This document shows positions 1 to 6,619 of a stretch of 6,635 nt of DNA, in pieces (positions within the stretch are counted from its first letter, which is position 1; every line of letters begins with the position of its first letter). Below the pieces are notes generated by a model. It was not told the DNA's origin. It was given only the letters and a program-made list of their open reading frames with translations, and did no database searches. Source of the DNA: Bacteroidota bacterium (GTDB taxonomy: Bacteria; Bacteroidota; Bacteroidia; Flavobacteriales_D; Crocinitomicaceae); assembly GCA_016866375.1 (NCBI GenBank), contig VGMK01000120.1, positions 1 through 6,635 of the forward strand. Direction: 5' to 3'. A program made the translations under genes and the position numbers.

Positions 1-370
1 TTGCACCAGAATCCGCGTACTGATGACGCATTTCTTCAGCGGTGTAAAGTGGATTGGTGTTCACAATAACTAATCCTGCTTTGAGACAAGCAAAAATAGT
101 GATTGGAAATTGCAATAAGTTAGGCATTTGCAAGGCAATTCTATCCCCTTTTTTAAGATTGGTCTTATTTTGCAAGTACCAAACTAAACTGTCAACATGG
201 GTATTGACTTGGTTGAAAGTGAGGCTAACATCCATATTTTTGAATGCAACTTTGTTTCCGAATTTTGCTACTGCCTCGTCAAAAATCGCCACAATATTTT
301 CGTACTTATCGAGTGAAATTGAACGGTCAACAAATTCTGGATAACTTTTAAACCAAGGGAAATCAGACAT
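1..370 (-). CDS. fadD: Long-chain fatty-acid--CoA ligase (FadD-like), N-terminal part, cut by window edge
   Basis: Reading the minus strand from the ATG at 370-368 gives 123 residues, open to the window edge. The protein begins MSDFPWFKSYPEF and contains KKGDRIALQMPNLLQFP (about residues 73-89) and VNTNPLYTAEEMRHQYADSG (103-122). These match, almost position for position, the N-terminal region of E. coli FadD as I remember it (GDRVALMMPNLLQYP, VNVNPLYTPRELEHQ). FadD enzymes use ATP to activate long-chain fatty acids as acyl-AMP and then acyl-CoA, at the inner face of the membrane, feeding beta-oxidation or lipid synthesis. The ATP/AMP signature and the C-terminal lid domain would lie beyond position 1 and cannot be checked. 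The start is supported by the match to the family's N-terminus and by a promoter-like sequence about 30 bases upstream. Another member of the AMP-forming ligase superfamily is possible but less likely. Confidence 0.88.
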   Translation of the reverse strand, partial: MSDFPWFKSYPEFVDRSISLDKYENIVAIFDEAVAKFGNKVAFKNMDVSLTFNQVNTHVDSLVWYLQNKTNLKKGDRIALQMPNLLQFPITIFACLKAGLVIVNTNPLYTAEEMRHQYADSGA

Positions 371-398
371 AATTATTATTTTAAGAAAACCTGAAAAC

Positions 399-427
399 TA
401 AAGTTATGAATAAAACTCTTTCACCAA
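399..427 (-). promoter_or_regulatory. Promoter-like sequence for the fadD-like gene
   Basis: On the minus strand, TAACTTTA (406-399) matches the Bacteroidota -7 consensus TAnnTTTG at all but the last base. A TTG lies 18 bases upstream (427-425), close to the usual -33 spacing. Transcription would start near 394, giving a leader of about 24 bases before the ATG at 370. The pair sits in the 98-base gap after the transporter stop codon, so the ligase gene can be expressed independently of the transporter. In AT-rich DNA a one-mismatch hit can arise by chance. Confidence 0.42.
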
Positions 428-468
428 CGTGAAATTAGGATCAAATTCAAAAATTTTATTATTCGATC

Positions 469-1857
469 TTATCTCAACAGAAAATAGGCAATCGTAACAA
501 ATGTAATAAGAGAGATAATATTTAAGATAAAACCAACCTTCACCATTTGATGCATGCGAATTCTTCCAGAGGAAAAAACAATTGCGTTTGGAGGTGTGCC
601 TACTGGGAGCATAAAAGCGCAACTCGCAGCTAGGGTTAACGGTAAACAAAGTTGTAACACGGGAATTCCTTGTTCTACGCAAAAAGCACCAACAATAGGA
701 ACAAACAAGGTCACAAGGGCAAGATTTGACATGATTTCAGTAACGAAAATCGCAATAAACACTACAACAAGCAACAGAACAAAAATACTTTCATTGGCAT
801 ATGCACTAAACGCACTTGTTAAACTTGTTACCACTCCATTCTTCTCAAATATTTCTGCTAACGCCAGTCCGCCGCCAAAAAGCAACAAAATTCCCCAAGG
901 AAGTTTTTCTGTATCTTTCCATGATAATAAATACCCTTTTTGTTGGCTATCAGGAATGATGAACATAAGTATTGCACCAAGAATCGCTGGTCCTTCATCT
1001 TTATAAGAAAAACCAGTCCATTCGATGATCAGTTCTCGAAATGACCACAATACAATAACGATTAAAAATATGGTAATGGCTTTTAATTGTTCGGATGTCC
1101 AAGGGGATTTTTTTAGACTGAAATCGTGCTGATCATAGCGTTCTTTGCCTAGGGAATAATAAAAATATAGATACATCCACAACATAATAAAGAGGCTGCA
1201 AGGAATACCAATCTTCATCCAGTCCCAAAATGATATCGATACATTGAAATTCTGTTCAACAATTGCTGCCATTTGGGTATTTGGAGGTGATCCTACGAGT
1301 GTTGCCATCCCTCCTATACTTGCTGCATATGCAATAGAAAGCATTAGAAATAAAGAAAATTTTGAATCTTGATGTTGTTTCGGCATGGACTGAATTACAG
1401 CAAGTGCCATTGGTAACATTATGAGTGTTGTAGCTGTATTTGAAATCCACATACTCAGTAAACCTGTACTCAAAATAAAGCCAAGTAGAACTTTGGGTTT
1501 TGCATTCCCTACAACGGCAATTATTCGTCTCGCAATCTGTTCGTGTACTCCCCATTTTTCTAATCCTAGGGCCATTACAAATCCACCAAAAAACAAAAAA
1601 ACATTACTATTTCCATAGGATAATGCGACATCAGTTGGAGTAAGAAGTCCCATTGGTACCGCAAGCAAAATTGGCAACAAAGCTGTGACATAAATCGGGA
1701 TAATCTCGAATATCCAGAAGAAAACCATCAAGCCACCAAGAAGGAAGCTAAGTTCTAACTTGGTTTTGAAGATGAAAGCAAAGAGAAGAAATACAAAAGA
1801 CACAACCACCAAAAGGAAGTGCTTCAAAGCCTTTATTGAATTCTCTTGATTAGGCAT
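469..1857 (-). CDS. DASS/SLC13-family sodium:dicarboxylate-type symporter
   Basis: This 462-residue integral membrane protein belongs to the divalent anion:sodium symporter family (SLC13, VcINDY, NaDC types), which imports C4-dicarboxylates, citrate or sulfate with sodium. Its length is the usual one for bacterial members. The two inverted-repeat hallmarks are visible: an SNT motif at residues 139-141 followed by GSPPN (189-193), and a second set at SNL (377-379) followed by GTPPN (420-424). The segment from about 411 to 427 fits the family signature (A-S-x2-F-x2-P-V-G-x3-N-x-I-V). Hydrophobic stretches run from about residue 13 to the C-terminus, with a charged cytoplasmic-type loop near 236-258. 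The second motif has Leu in place of Thr; other family members also vary there. The ATG overlaps the end of the 87-residue gene by 8 bases (ATGCCTAA), suggesting translational coupling. Family membership is firm; the substrate cannot be read from the sequence, with dicarboxylate the best guess and sulfate or citrate alternatives. Confidence 0.92.
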   Translation of the reverse strand: MPNQENSIKALKHFLLVVVSFVFLLFAFIFKTKLELSFLLGGLMVFFWIFEIIPIYVTALLPILLAVPMGLLTPTDVALSYGNSNVFLFFGGFVMALGLEKWGVHEQIARRIIAVVGNAKPKVLLGFILSTGLLSMWISNTATTLIMLPMALAVIQSMPKQHQDSKFSLFLMLSIAYAASIGGMATLVGSPPNTQMAAIVEQNFNVSISFWDWMKIGIPCSLFIMLWMYLYFYYSLGKERYDQHDFSLKKSPWTSEQLKAITIFLIVIVLWSFRELIIEWTGFSYKDEGPAILGAILMFIIPDSQQKGYLLSWKDTEKLPWGILLLFGGGLALAEIFEKNGVVTSLTSAFSAYANESIFVLLLVVVFIAIFVTEIMSNLALVTLFVPIVGAFCVEQGIPVLQLCLPLTLAASCAFMLPVGTPPNAIVFSSGRIRMHQMVKVGFILNIISLITFVTIAYFLLR

Positions 1858-2113
1858 TTATTTGGTTCAAGGCGTCGACAAATTTATTTGCACTTGCCTC
1901 AAATTTTTCGTGTATTTCCCTGAAATCAGCTTTGGACTTGGCATGATTTATTTTTGTCATCATCACATTATAAAACTCTACTGCCTCATCTATAATCTTA
2001 TCGCATTGATGAACGAGTTCCGGATTTTGCTCCTCTAAATAGATACATTCGTCAATTACATTAGCTAAAATAAATTGATTAATTTTCTTTTTTAAGTCAC
2101 GTCTGCTGGCCAT
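1850..2113 (-). CDS. Small helical protein of unknown function (87 aa)
   Basis: I do not recognise a function. The 87-residue product starts MASRRDLKKKINQF and is rich in Lys, Glu, Asp, Asn, Ile and Ala, with no signal peptide, membrane segment, Pro-rich tract or zinc-type cysteine cluster (only two Cys, far apart). It looks like a small, soluble, all-helical cytoplasmic protein: roughly residues 3-27, 31-57 and 61-86 read as amphipathic helices broken near NPE (29-31) and around 58-61. From memory, short proteins beginning MASR(K/R)DLKKDIN are widespread in Bacteroidota as conserved hypotheticals; I could not verify this. It is a real gene rather than a chance frame: it fills the space upstream of the transporter, overlaps its start by 8 bases, and has a perfect -7 promoter element just upstream. 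Whether its role is tied to the transporter is unknown. Confidence 0.82.
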   Translation of the reverse strand: MASRRDLKKKINQFILANVIDECIYLEEQNPELVHQCDKIIDEAVEFYNVMMTKINHAKSKADFREIHEKFEASANKFVDALNQINA

Positions 2114-2129
2114 AAATTAGTATTTTTTA

Positions 2130-2137
2130 CAAACGTA
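2130..2137 (-). promoter_or_regulatory. -7 promoter element for the small protein-transporter unit
   Basis: On the minus strand, TACGTTTG (2137-2130) is a perfect match to the Bacteroidota -7 consensus TAnnTTTG. Transcription would start near 2125, leaving a leader of only about 12 bases before the ATG at 2113. The -33 partner is imperfect: TTG triplets occur 13 and 24 bases upstream rather than at the preferred 17-23. The position directly upstream of the first gene of the unit supports the call. Confidence 0.5.
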
Positions 2138-2245
2138 CATAATTTGTTTTCAACATACGCTCAAAATTCACCAATAGATGAAGCTTTTCGCATTCCTAAA
2201 AACATGAATAAAAATTTATTTCTTGGAAATACCGTAAAATAAATC

Positions 2246-2283
2246 AGGTAAGTTCATCTGTTCTTGCATGAAACAATTTACCT
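2246..2283. repeat. Imperfect dyad (two-part inverted repeat)
   Basis: AGGTAA (2246-2251) pairs with TTACCT (2278-2283), extended by a G-T pair (2252/2277). Inside it, TTCAT (2253-2257) pairs with ATGAA (2268-2272) around a 10-base loop, with ACAA (2273-2276) bulged on one side. It lies more than 100 bases from either flanking gene. It could be an operator, a structured RNA element, or chance. There is no T-run typical of an intrinsic terminator. Confidence 0.35.
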
Positions 2284-2383
2284 AAAACAGACAAACACAT
2301 AAAAAAATACAGTTTAAATCATCTGCCTCGATAATAATATCATTCTGTGAATAAAACTATCCCGAGAAGTAACTTAAGCTATT

Positions 2384-2391
2384 TACCTTTG
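2384..2391 (+). promoter_or_regulatory. -7 promoter element abutting the rlmI start
   Basis: TACCTTTG is a perfect match to TAnnTTTG and ends only four bases before the rlmI ATG at 2396. If used, transcription would begin at or within a couple of bases of the start codon, giving a leaderless message. No TTG is present at the expected -33 distance, and I found no other TAnnTTTG match on the plus strand of this intergenic region. Confidence 0.42.
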
Positions 2392-2395
2392 TGAT

Positions 2396-3571
2396 ATGAT
2401 TTACCCGCGTATTGTTCTTAAGAAAGGTAAAAACCTTTCCGTGCTGCGAAAACATCCCTGGGTTTTTTCAGGCGCTATTGACTTGATAGACGAGGAATTA
2501 CAAGATGGCGATTTGGTTTGTGTCTTAGATTCAAAAGAGAACCTTTTGGGTGTTGGTCATTTCCAACATGCCACTATTGCAGTTAGAATGCTATCTTTTG
2601 AAAATTCTGTAATTAACAGTGATTTCTTTTTTTTAAAACTTCAACAGGCATTTGTAACTCGTATCTCACTTGGATTACTCTCCAAAACAAATTCAATTTT
2701 TCGCATTTGCCATGGTGAAGGAGATGGCTTACCCGGATTAATTATTGACTTCTACGGAGGAGTGGCTGTTGTACAATGTCATACTTTAGGCATGTACAAG
2801 CAATTAACAGCGGTTAAAGAGGCGCTGATTAAAGTTATTGACAAACAACTAGTTGCCATTTATTGTAAATCCAAAGAGACACTGCATGACATTGATGAAG
2901 TTGAAGACGGATACCTCCACGGATCTTGCACGGTTCCTCATGCTGCTCTTGAAAATGAAATTATGTATCATATCGATTGGATAAACGGGCAAAAAACTGG
3001 ATTTTTCATTGATCAAAGAGAAAATAGAACCTTACTTGGCAGGTATTCTACAAATAAAAAAGTTCTAAATACATTTTGCTATTCTGGAGGTTTCAGTCTT
3101 CAAGCGCTTTGTAAAGGAGCAACGCTCGTTCATTCTTTAGATTCCTCGAAAAGGGCAATTGAACTTACTGAACAGAACCTGAAATTAAACTCTTATAAAG
3201 GAACGCACATTTCGGTTATCGCTGATGCTATGGAATACATCAAAAATCTTCCAGAAGATTTTGATATCATTGTATTAGATCCACCTGCTTTTGCCAAACA
3301 TCGTGATAAAAGGCATCAAGCAATTCAGGGTTATAAGCGATTAAATGCGCATGCCATGCGGCAAATAAAAGCAGGTGGAATTATTTTCACTTTTTCGTGT
3401 TCGCAGGTGGTGGACAAGGCATTGTTCACACATACTGTAATAGCGGCTGCTATTGAAGCGGAAAGAGAAGTGAAAATCCTTGAGCAGTTGCATCAACCGG
3501 CAGACCACCCCATCAGCGCTTTTCATCCAGAGGGAGAATATTTAAAAGGTCTTATAATTCAAGTTTTGTGA
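2396..3571 (+). CDS. rlmI: 23S rRNA (cytosine-C5) methyltransferase, RlmI type
   Basis: This 391-residue cytoplasmic enzyme has the length and architecture of RlmI (YccW), which uses S-adenosylmethionine to methylate C5 of cytosine 1962 of E. coli 23S rRNA. Residues 1-75 form a PUA-like RNA-binding domain that starts as RlmI does (RIVLKKGK, then LRKHPWVFSGAI at 17-28). A middle domain includes GEGDGLPGLIIDFY (107-120). The conserved NGQKTGFFIDQREN (197-210) leads into the Rossmann-fold methyltransferase: SAM motif I TFCYSGGFS (226-234), acidic Asp249 ending the next strand, DPPAF (295-299), and FSCS (333-336) carrying Cys335, the expected catalytic cysteine. The ATG start is set by alignment to the family N-terminus, despite the missing leader. 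The stop codon shares one base with the next ATG, so it heads the three-gene run. The family is sure; the exact target cytosine is inferred from homology, and a close paralogue specificity remains possible. Confidence 0.9.
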   Translation: MIYPRIVLKKGKNLSVLRKHPWVFSGAIDLIDEELQDGDLVCVLDSKENLLGVGHFQHATIAVRMLSFENSVINSDFFFLKLQQAFVTRISLGLLSKTNSIFRICHGEGDGLPGLIIDFYGGVAVVQCHTLGMYKQLTAVKEALIKVIDKQLVAIYCKSKETLHDIDEVEDGYLHGSCTVPHAALENEIMYHIDWINGQKTGFFIDQRENRTLLGRYSTNKKVLNTFCYSGGFSLQALCKGATLVHSLDSSKRAIELTEQNLKLNSYKGTHISVIADAMEYIKNLPEDFDIIVLDPPAFAKHRDKRHQAIQGYKRLNAHAMRQIKAGGIIFTFSCSQVVDKALFTHTVIAAAIEAEREVKILEQLHQPADHPISAFHPEGEYLKGLIIQVL

Positions 3572-4899
3572 TGCTGGATTATAGTTACAAGCAAATATTA
3601 AAGGTAGCCATCCCCATGATGATTTCAGGTTTTATCCAATCAATCGTAATGATTACGGATTCGGCCTTTATTAGTCGCTATTCTACGGAGGCTTTTGATG
3701 CAGTAGGAAATGGAAGTCTCGCTTATATTACCATGTTCATGTGTCTTTTGGGTATGGGTGACGGTGCGCAAATCATCATTGCGAGAAGATTCGGTTCTCA
3801 TCAAGCGTCGCGAATAGGTAGGGTTTTTGGTACTTCTGTATTAACTAATTTACTTTTGGCCATTCTCTTATTTGTCATCTTGTACTTTGTAATGCCTCCT
3901 CAAATTGCAGCTTACTCTAAAAATGAAAGTATTGCCTCGTTACAAGGTCAATTTATTCAAATAAGAAGTTTTGCATTGTTTTTTGCGTTTGTAACAGTTT
4001 CGATACAGGCATTTTTTCTTGCAAAAGGAAAGACTTGGGTAGTGTTGATTTCCGCATTAATTACTGCCTTGAGTAACGTGTTGTTAGATTACACGCTAAT
4101 ATTCGGGAAACTTGGAATGCCAGAAATGGGTCTTGAAGGAGCTGCATTGGCCTCAACACTTGCAGATGGTATGGGTATGCTTTTCTTGTTAATTTTCCTA
4201 TTGATTTCTGATGACGCTCGATCGTTAAAATTATTTCAATACTTTTCATTTAATTTTCGTTCAATGAAAGAATTACTCAAGGTGGGAAGTCCTCTCATGT
4301 TACAAGGATTTTTAGCCCTCGCAACTTGGACTTTGTTTTTTACATGGCTCGAAAGAAAAGGAGAATTTGACTTGACGGTATCGCAAAACATTCGCTCTAT
4401 TTATTTCTTAGCATTTGTTCCCATTTGGGGATTTGCGGGCACAACTAAAACCTATGTTTCCCAATATTTAGGCGCAAAAAGAGATGATGAAATTCCAAAG
4501 ATTCAAGGTCGCATTCAGCGTCTGACAATTGGTTTTCTTATTATAAGCTTTCATGGAGCTTTATTTTACCCTGAAACATTAATTCAGTTTATTAATCCTG
4601 AGGAAATTTATTTGGAAAAGAGCGCAGAAATCCTGCGATTTATAGTGGGTTCAATACTTATATATGGTTTTGTTTCTGTTTATTTTCAGACAATTCATGG
4701 TTCAGGCAATACCATACACTCCATGTTGATTGAATTAACAACTGTGATTATTTATTCCATCGCGAGTTATTTGTTGATTGTTGAATGGCAAGTTGATGTT
4801 TTTTGGATTTGGACCGTTGAATATATATATTTTGTTTCTTTGGGAATTCTTTCCATTGGGTATCTCAAGTCGTTTAATTGGAAAAATAAAAAGGTTTGA
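3571..4899 (+). CDS. MATE-family multidrug/organic cation efflux transporter
   Basis: The product is 442 residues long and strongly hydrophobic, with about twelve predicted membrane helices in two homologous halves, as expected for MATE exporters that expel cationic compounds using a sodium or proton gradient. Family features include ITDSAFISRY (28-37) in the first half, SNVLLDYTLIFG (168-179) followed by MGLEGAALASTLAD (186-199) at the end of the N-lobe, KVGSPLMLQGF (237-247) opening the C-lobe, and the loop GTTKTYVSQYLGAKRDDE (290-307), which is the usual QxxGA(k/r) segment. I chose the ATG at 3571; it overlaps the rlmI TGA in the string TGATG, which favours reinitiation by terminating ribosomes. 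A GTG at 3568 adds one residue and is less likely. The stop lies one base before fmt. The substrate is not predictable; a flippase-like or metabolite export role cannot be excluded. Confidence 0.9.
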   Translation: MLDYSYKQILKVAIPMMISGFIQSIVMITDSAFISRYSTEAFDAVGNGSLAYITMFMCLLGMGDGAQIIIARRFGSHQASRIGRVFGTSVLTNLLLAILLFVILYFVMPPQIAAYSKNESIASLQGQFIQIRSFALFFAFVTVSIQAFFLAKGKTWVVLISALITALSNVLLDYTLIFGKLGMPEMGLEGAALASTLADGMGMLFLLIFLLISDDARSLKLFQYFSFNFRSMKELLKVGSPLMLQGFLALATWTLFFTWLERKGEFDLTVSQNIRSIYFLAFVPIWGFAGTTKTYVSQYLGAKRDDEIPKIQGRIQRLTIGFLIISFHGALFYPETLIQFINPEEIYLEKSAEILRFIVGSILIYGFVSVYFQTIHGSGNTIHSMLIELTTVIIYSIASYLLIVEWQVDVFWIWTVEYIYFVSLGILSIGYLKSFNWKNKKV

Positions 4900-4900
4900 T

Positions 4901-5842
4901 ATGAGAGTTGTATTTATGGGTACGCCAGACTTTGCGGTTGGAATTTTAAATGCTCTAATTGATAGCAAACATGAAGTAATTGGAGTAGTTACAGCTGCCG
5001 ACAAGCCAGCAGGTAGAGGCCTTCACCTGCGTCAAAGTGCCGTGAAAGAACGTGTTGTACCTTTGAACATCCCGATCTTGCAACCCGAAAAACTTAAAGA
5101 TTCTCTGTTTCTTGATGAACTCAAGAAATTAAATGCAGATCTATTTGTAGTGGTAGCTTTTCGAATGTTACCAAAAGAAGTCTGGGAAATGCCTAAAAGA
5201 GGTACCATTAATTTACATGCCTCTCTTTTACCACAGTATAGGGGTGCTGCACCGATTAATTGGGCAATTATAAATGGTGAAAAAGAAACTGGGGTCACTA
5301 CTTTTTTCATTAATGAAGTCATTGATACAGGAGATATTTTATTGCAACGATCTGTTTCAATTGGCGAAATGACCACCGCTGGAGAGTTACACGACAAACT
5401 TATGACTGTTGGTGCACAACTTACGGTAGAAACATTAGATAAATTGGAGGAGGATTCCTTGAAATCAATTCAACAAGACGAAAATATTGCAAGAAATGCT
5501 ACTCACGCACCTAAGATTTTCAAAGAAACCTGTGAGATTAACTGGGACGAAGATTTTACGATTGTTCAGCAAAAAATTCGAGGTCTTTCTCCTTATCCTG
5601 CCGCTTGGTGTCGATTAACAAACATTGAAAAAAGCAGTGTTGCTACTTTTAAGATATTTGATGCAGCACTTTTAAATGAATCTCATTCAAAAATATTAGC
5701 TCGTCAGGATGCTTTAATTTTTCCTTGTAAAAACGGGAGTGTTCTCGTGCGCACTATACAGCAAGAGGGAAAACGAAAAATGTCTGTTAAAGAATGGTTA
5801 GCCGGAAATAATCCGAATGAATGGGTTTACCCAAAGGACTAA
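4901..5842 (+). CDS. fmt: Methionyl-tRNA formyltransferase
   Basis: Fmt transfers a formyl group from 10-formyltetrahydrofolate to methionyl-initiator tRNA in the cytoplasm, allowing bacterial translation initiation. The 313-residue length is close to the 315 of E. coli Fmt. It begins MRVVFMGTPDFAV, the family's standard N-terminus. The tRNA-contacting insertion loop is present (DKPAGRGLHLRQSAVKE, 34-50). The catalytic triad is intact: Asn104 and His106 in INLHASLLPQYRG (103-115) and Asp142 in EVIDTGD (139-145). The C-terminal tRNA-binding domain is entered near 200, with IRGLSPYPAAW at 226-236. The frame stays open upstream to 4778, but the ATG at 4901 is correct: it gives the conserved N-terminus and follows the exporter stop after one base (TGATATG). 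It is often paired with def in other bacteria; here it ends a run with rlmI and a MATE gene. Its stop overlaps that of the convergent gene. Confidence 0.97.
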   Translation: MRVVFMGTPDFAVGILNALIDSKHEVIGVVTAADKPAGRGLHLRQSAVKERVVPLNIPILQPEKLKDSLFLDELKKLNADLFVVVAFRMLPKEVWEMPKRGTINLHASLLPQYRGAAPINWAIINGEKETGVTTFFINEVIDTGDILLQRSVSIGEMTTAGELHDKLMTVGAQLTVETLDKLEEDSLKSIQQDENIARNATHAPKIFKETCEINWDEDFTIVQQKIRGLSPYPAAWCRLTNIEKSSVATFKIFDAALLNESHSKILARQDALIFPCKNGSVLVRTIQQEGKRKMSVKEWLAGNNPNEWVYPKD

Positions 5843-6573
5843 AAATCAACGCCAACTTTTTCTTCTTTACTAGCTTCTGTAGCATAGTCCACATTAACAG
5901 TAAATCCAAAAACAATCGGTGCAATGTTTGGTGCAGCGTCTGAATGAAACAAATTTGTTAAATTATAAGAGCCGTAAACACCAAGAGCTCCGTAACCAAT
6001 TCTAAGCATTGCTTCCAAATTCCAAAGATTACTGTGAAACTTTTTATTGTCGGTCAATGTGTTATTAAATCGATCGCCATCTGCATTTTTACCTCGCATA
6101 TTATAATTGGCGTACATTCGTATACCTCCTACAATACCTGCTGCCAAGTAAAACGACTTTTTTTCACGCTTCTTCGTAGAAAAATCAAGAAGTAAAGGAA
6201 CTTGAAAATACCCAAGGTTTAATCTCGAACTTCTAACCTCTGCTGATGGATCAAGCAAGGTTGGATTACCCAGCGCTAAAGAGACACTCGTATCACTCGA
6301 TAATAATGTGTATTTATCATCGAAGGTAAAGGTTTTGAAATTGATCCCCAGCCCAGTTGTAAGACCTAAATATTGCTTGAAAATTGGCAATTTATATTCA
6401 TAAATATTCAGGCTAAACGAAGAAGACTGAGCGATGTTGTTTTTCCATTCATCACTTCTACCCGTTGTCATCATTCCGAAATCCATTCCTGCCCATTGTG
6501 CATTGTACATGTTTTGTGAAAGGACAGTAAAATTAGTGGCTGCAAGAAACAGTAAACAAAGATATTTTCTCAT
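5839..6573 (-). CDS. Outer-membrane beta-barrel protein (OMP_b-brl_2 / PorT-like type)
   Basis: This 244-residue protein starts MRKYLCLLFLAATNFTVLSQ, a classic signal peptide with probable cleavage around residues 19-20, so it is exported. The mature part alternates polar and hydrophobic residues with many Gly and aromatic residues, as in short (8-10 strand) outer-membrane barrels of Bacteroidota. Recognisable strands include YLGLTTGLGINFKTFTF (68-84), SRLNLGYFQVPLLLDFS (116-132, with the family-typical 'y-x-P-l-l' pattern), SFYLAAGIVGGIRM (140-153) and a closing strand near IAPIVFGFTVNVDYA (217-231). The sequence ends in Phe. No OmpA-type peptidoglycan-binding domain is present. Specific function is unknown: these proteins are usually annotated only as porin-family or outer-membrane proteins. 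The ATG at 6573 is chosen because it begins the signal peptide. Its TAG shares bases with the fmt TAA, so the two genes converge with no spacer. No confident promoter is visible upstream. Confidence 0.82.
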   Translation of the reverse strand: MRKYLCLLFLAATNFTVLSQNMYNAQWAGMDFGMMTTGRSDEWKNNIAQSSSFSLNIYEYKLPIFKQYLGLTTGLGINFKTFTFDDKYTLLSSDTSVSLALGNPTLLDPSAEVRSSRLNLGYFQVPLLLDFSTKKREKKSFYLAAGIVGGIRMYANYNMRGKNADGDRFNNTLTDNKKFHSNLWNLEAMLRIGYGALGVYGSYNLTNLFHSDAAPNIAPIVFGFTVNVDYATEASKEEKVGVDF

Positions 6574-6619
6574 AAAATACGATTAAGTAGGTTAAAAATA
6601 ACGATTAAAATCCAATTAA
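6574..6619. repeat. Short direct repeats upstream of the outer-membrane protein gene
   Basis: Near-identical copies of aaaat(a)acgattaa occur at 6574-6586 and 6595-6608, with a weaker copy containing caattaa at 6613-6619. The shared cgattaa/caattaa cores start at 6580, 6602 and 6613, that is 22 and 11 bases apart, about two and one turns of the helix. They occupy the upstream (promoter) region of the outer-membrane protein gene and could be regulator sites, or may simply reflect AT-rich composition. Confidence 0.3.

Larger units (their letters stand above)
2114..2395. other. Divergent intergenic region, 282 bases
   Basis: This non-coding stretch separates the minus-strand small-protein gene from the plus-strand rlmI gene. 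Each end carries a perfect TAnnTTTG element facing outward (2137-2130 minus, 2384-2391 plus), and the centre holds an imperfect dyad at 2246-2283. I see no convincing open frame, tRNA, riboswitch core or GC-rich hairpin followed by a T-run. The remaining sequence is AT-rich with no long repeats. Confidence 0.7.

Noticed and set aside
54..344. Plus-strand open frame of 96 codons
   Set aside because: The opposite strand encodes an unmistakable FadD N-terminus across the whole stretch, so this is a shadow.
371..468. Intrinsic terminator after the DASS transporter
   Set aside because: Only short AT-only complementarity (around the aaaattttt stretch at about 450-458) is visible. There is no stable stem followed by a T-run.
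554..1006. Plus-strand open frame of 150 codons
   Set aside because: It lies entirely antisense to the well-supported DASS transporter gene and its translation shows no domain-like pattern. It is a shadow frame.
2627..2634. Run of eight T within rlmI as a phase-variation tract
   Set aside because: It encodes Phe residues in frame, eight is short for a slippage switch, and rRNA methyltransferase genes of this kind are not known to be phase variable. AT-rich composition explains it.
3568..3570. GTG as the start of the MATE gene
   Set aside because: The ATG directly following it at 3571 is a better start and forms the common TGATG stop-start overlap with rlmI.
4778..4900. Possible 41-residue N-terminal extension of fmt
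   Set aside because: The extension lies inside the MATE coding region, and the conserved Fmt N-terminus (MRVVFMGTPDF) begins exactly at the ATG at 4901.
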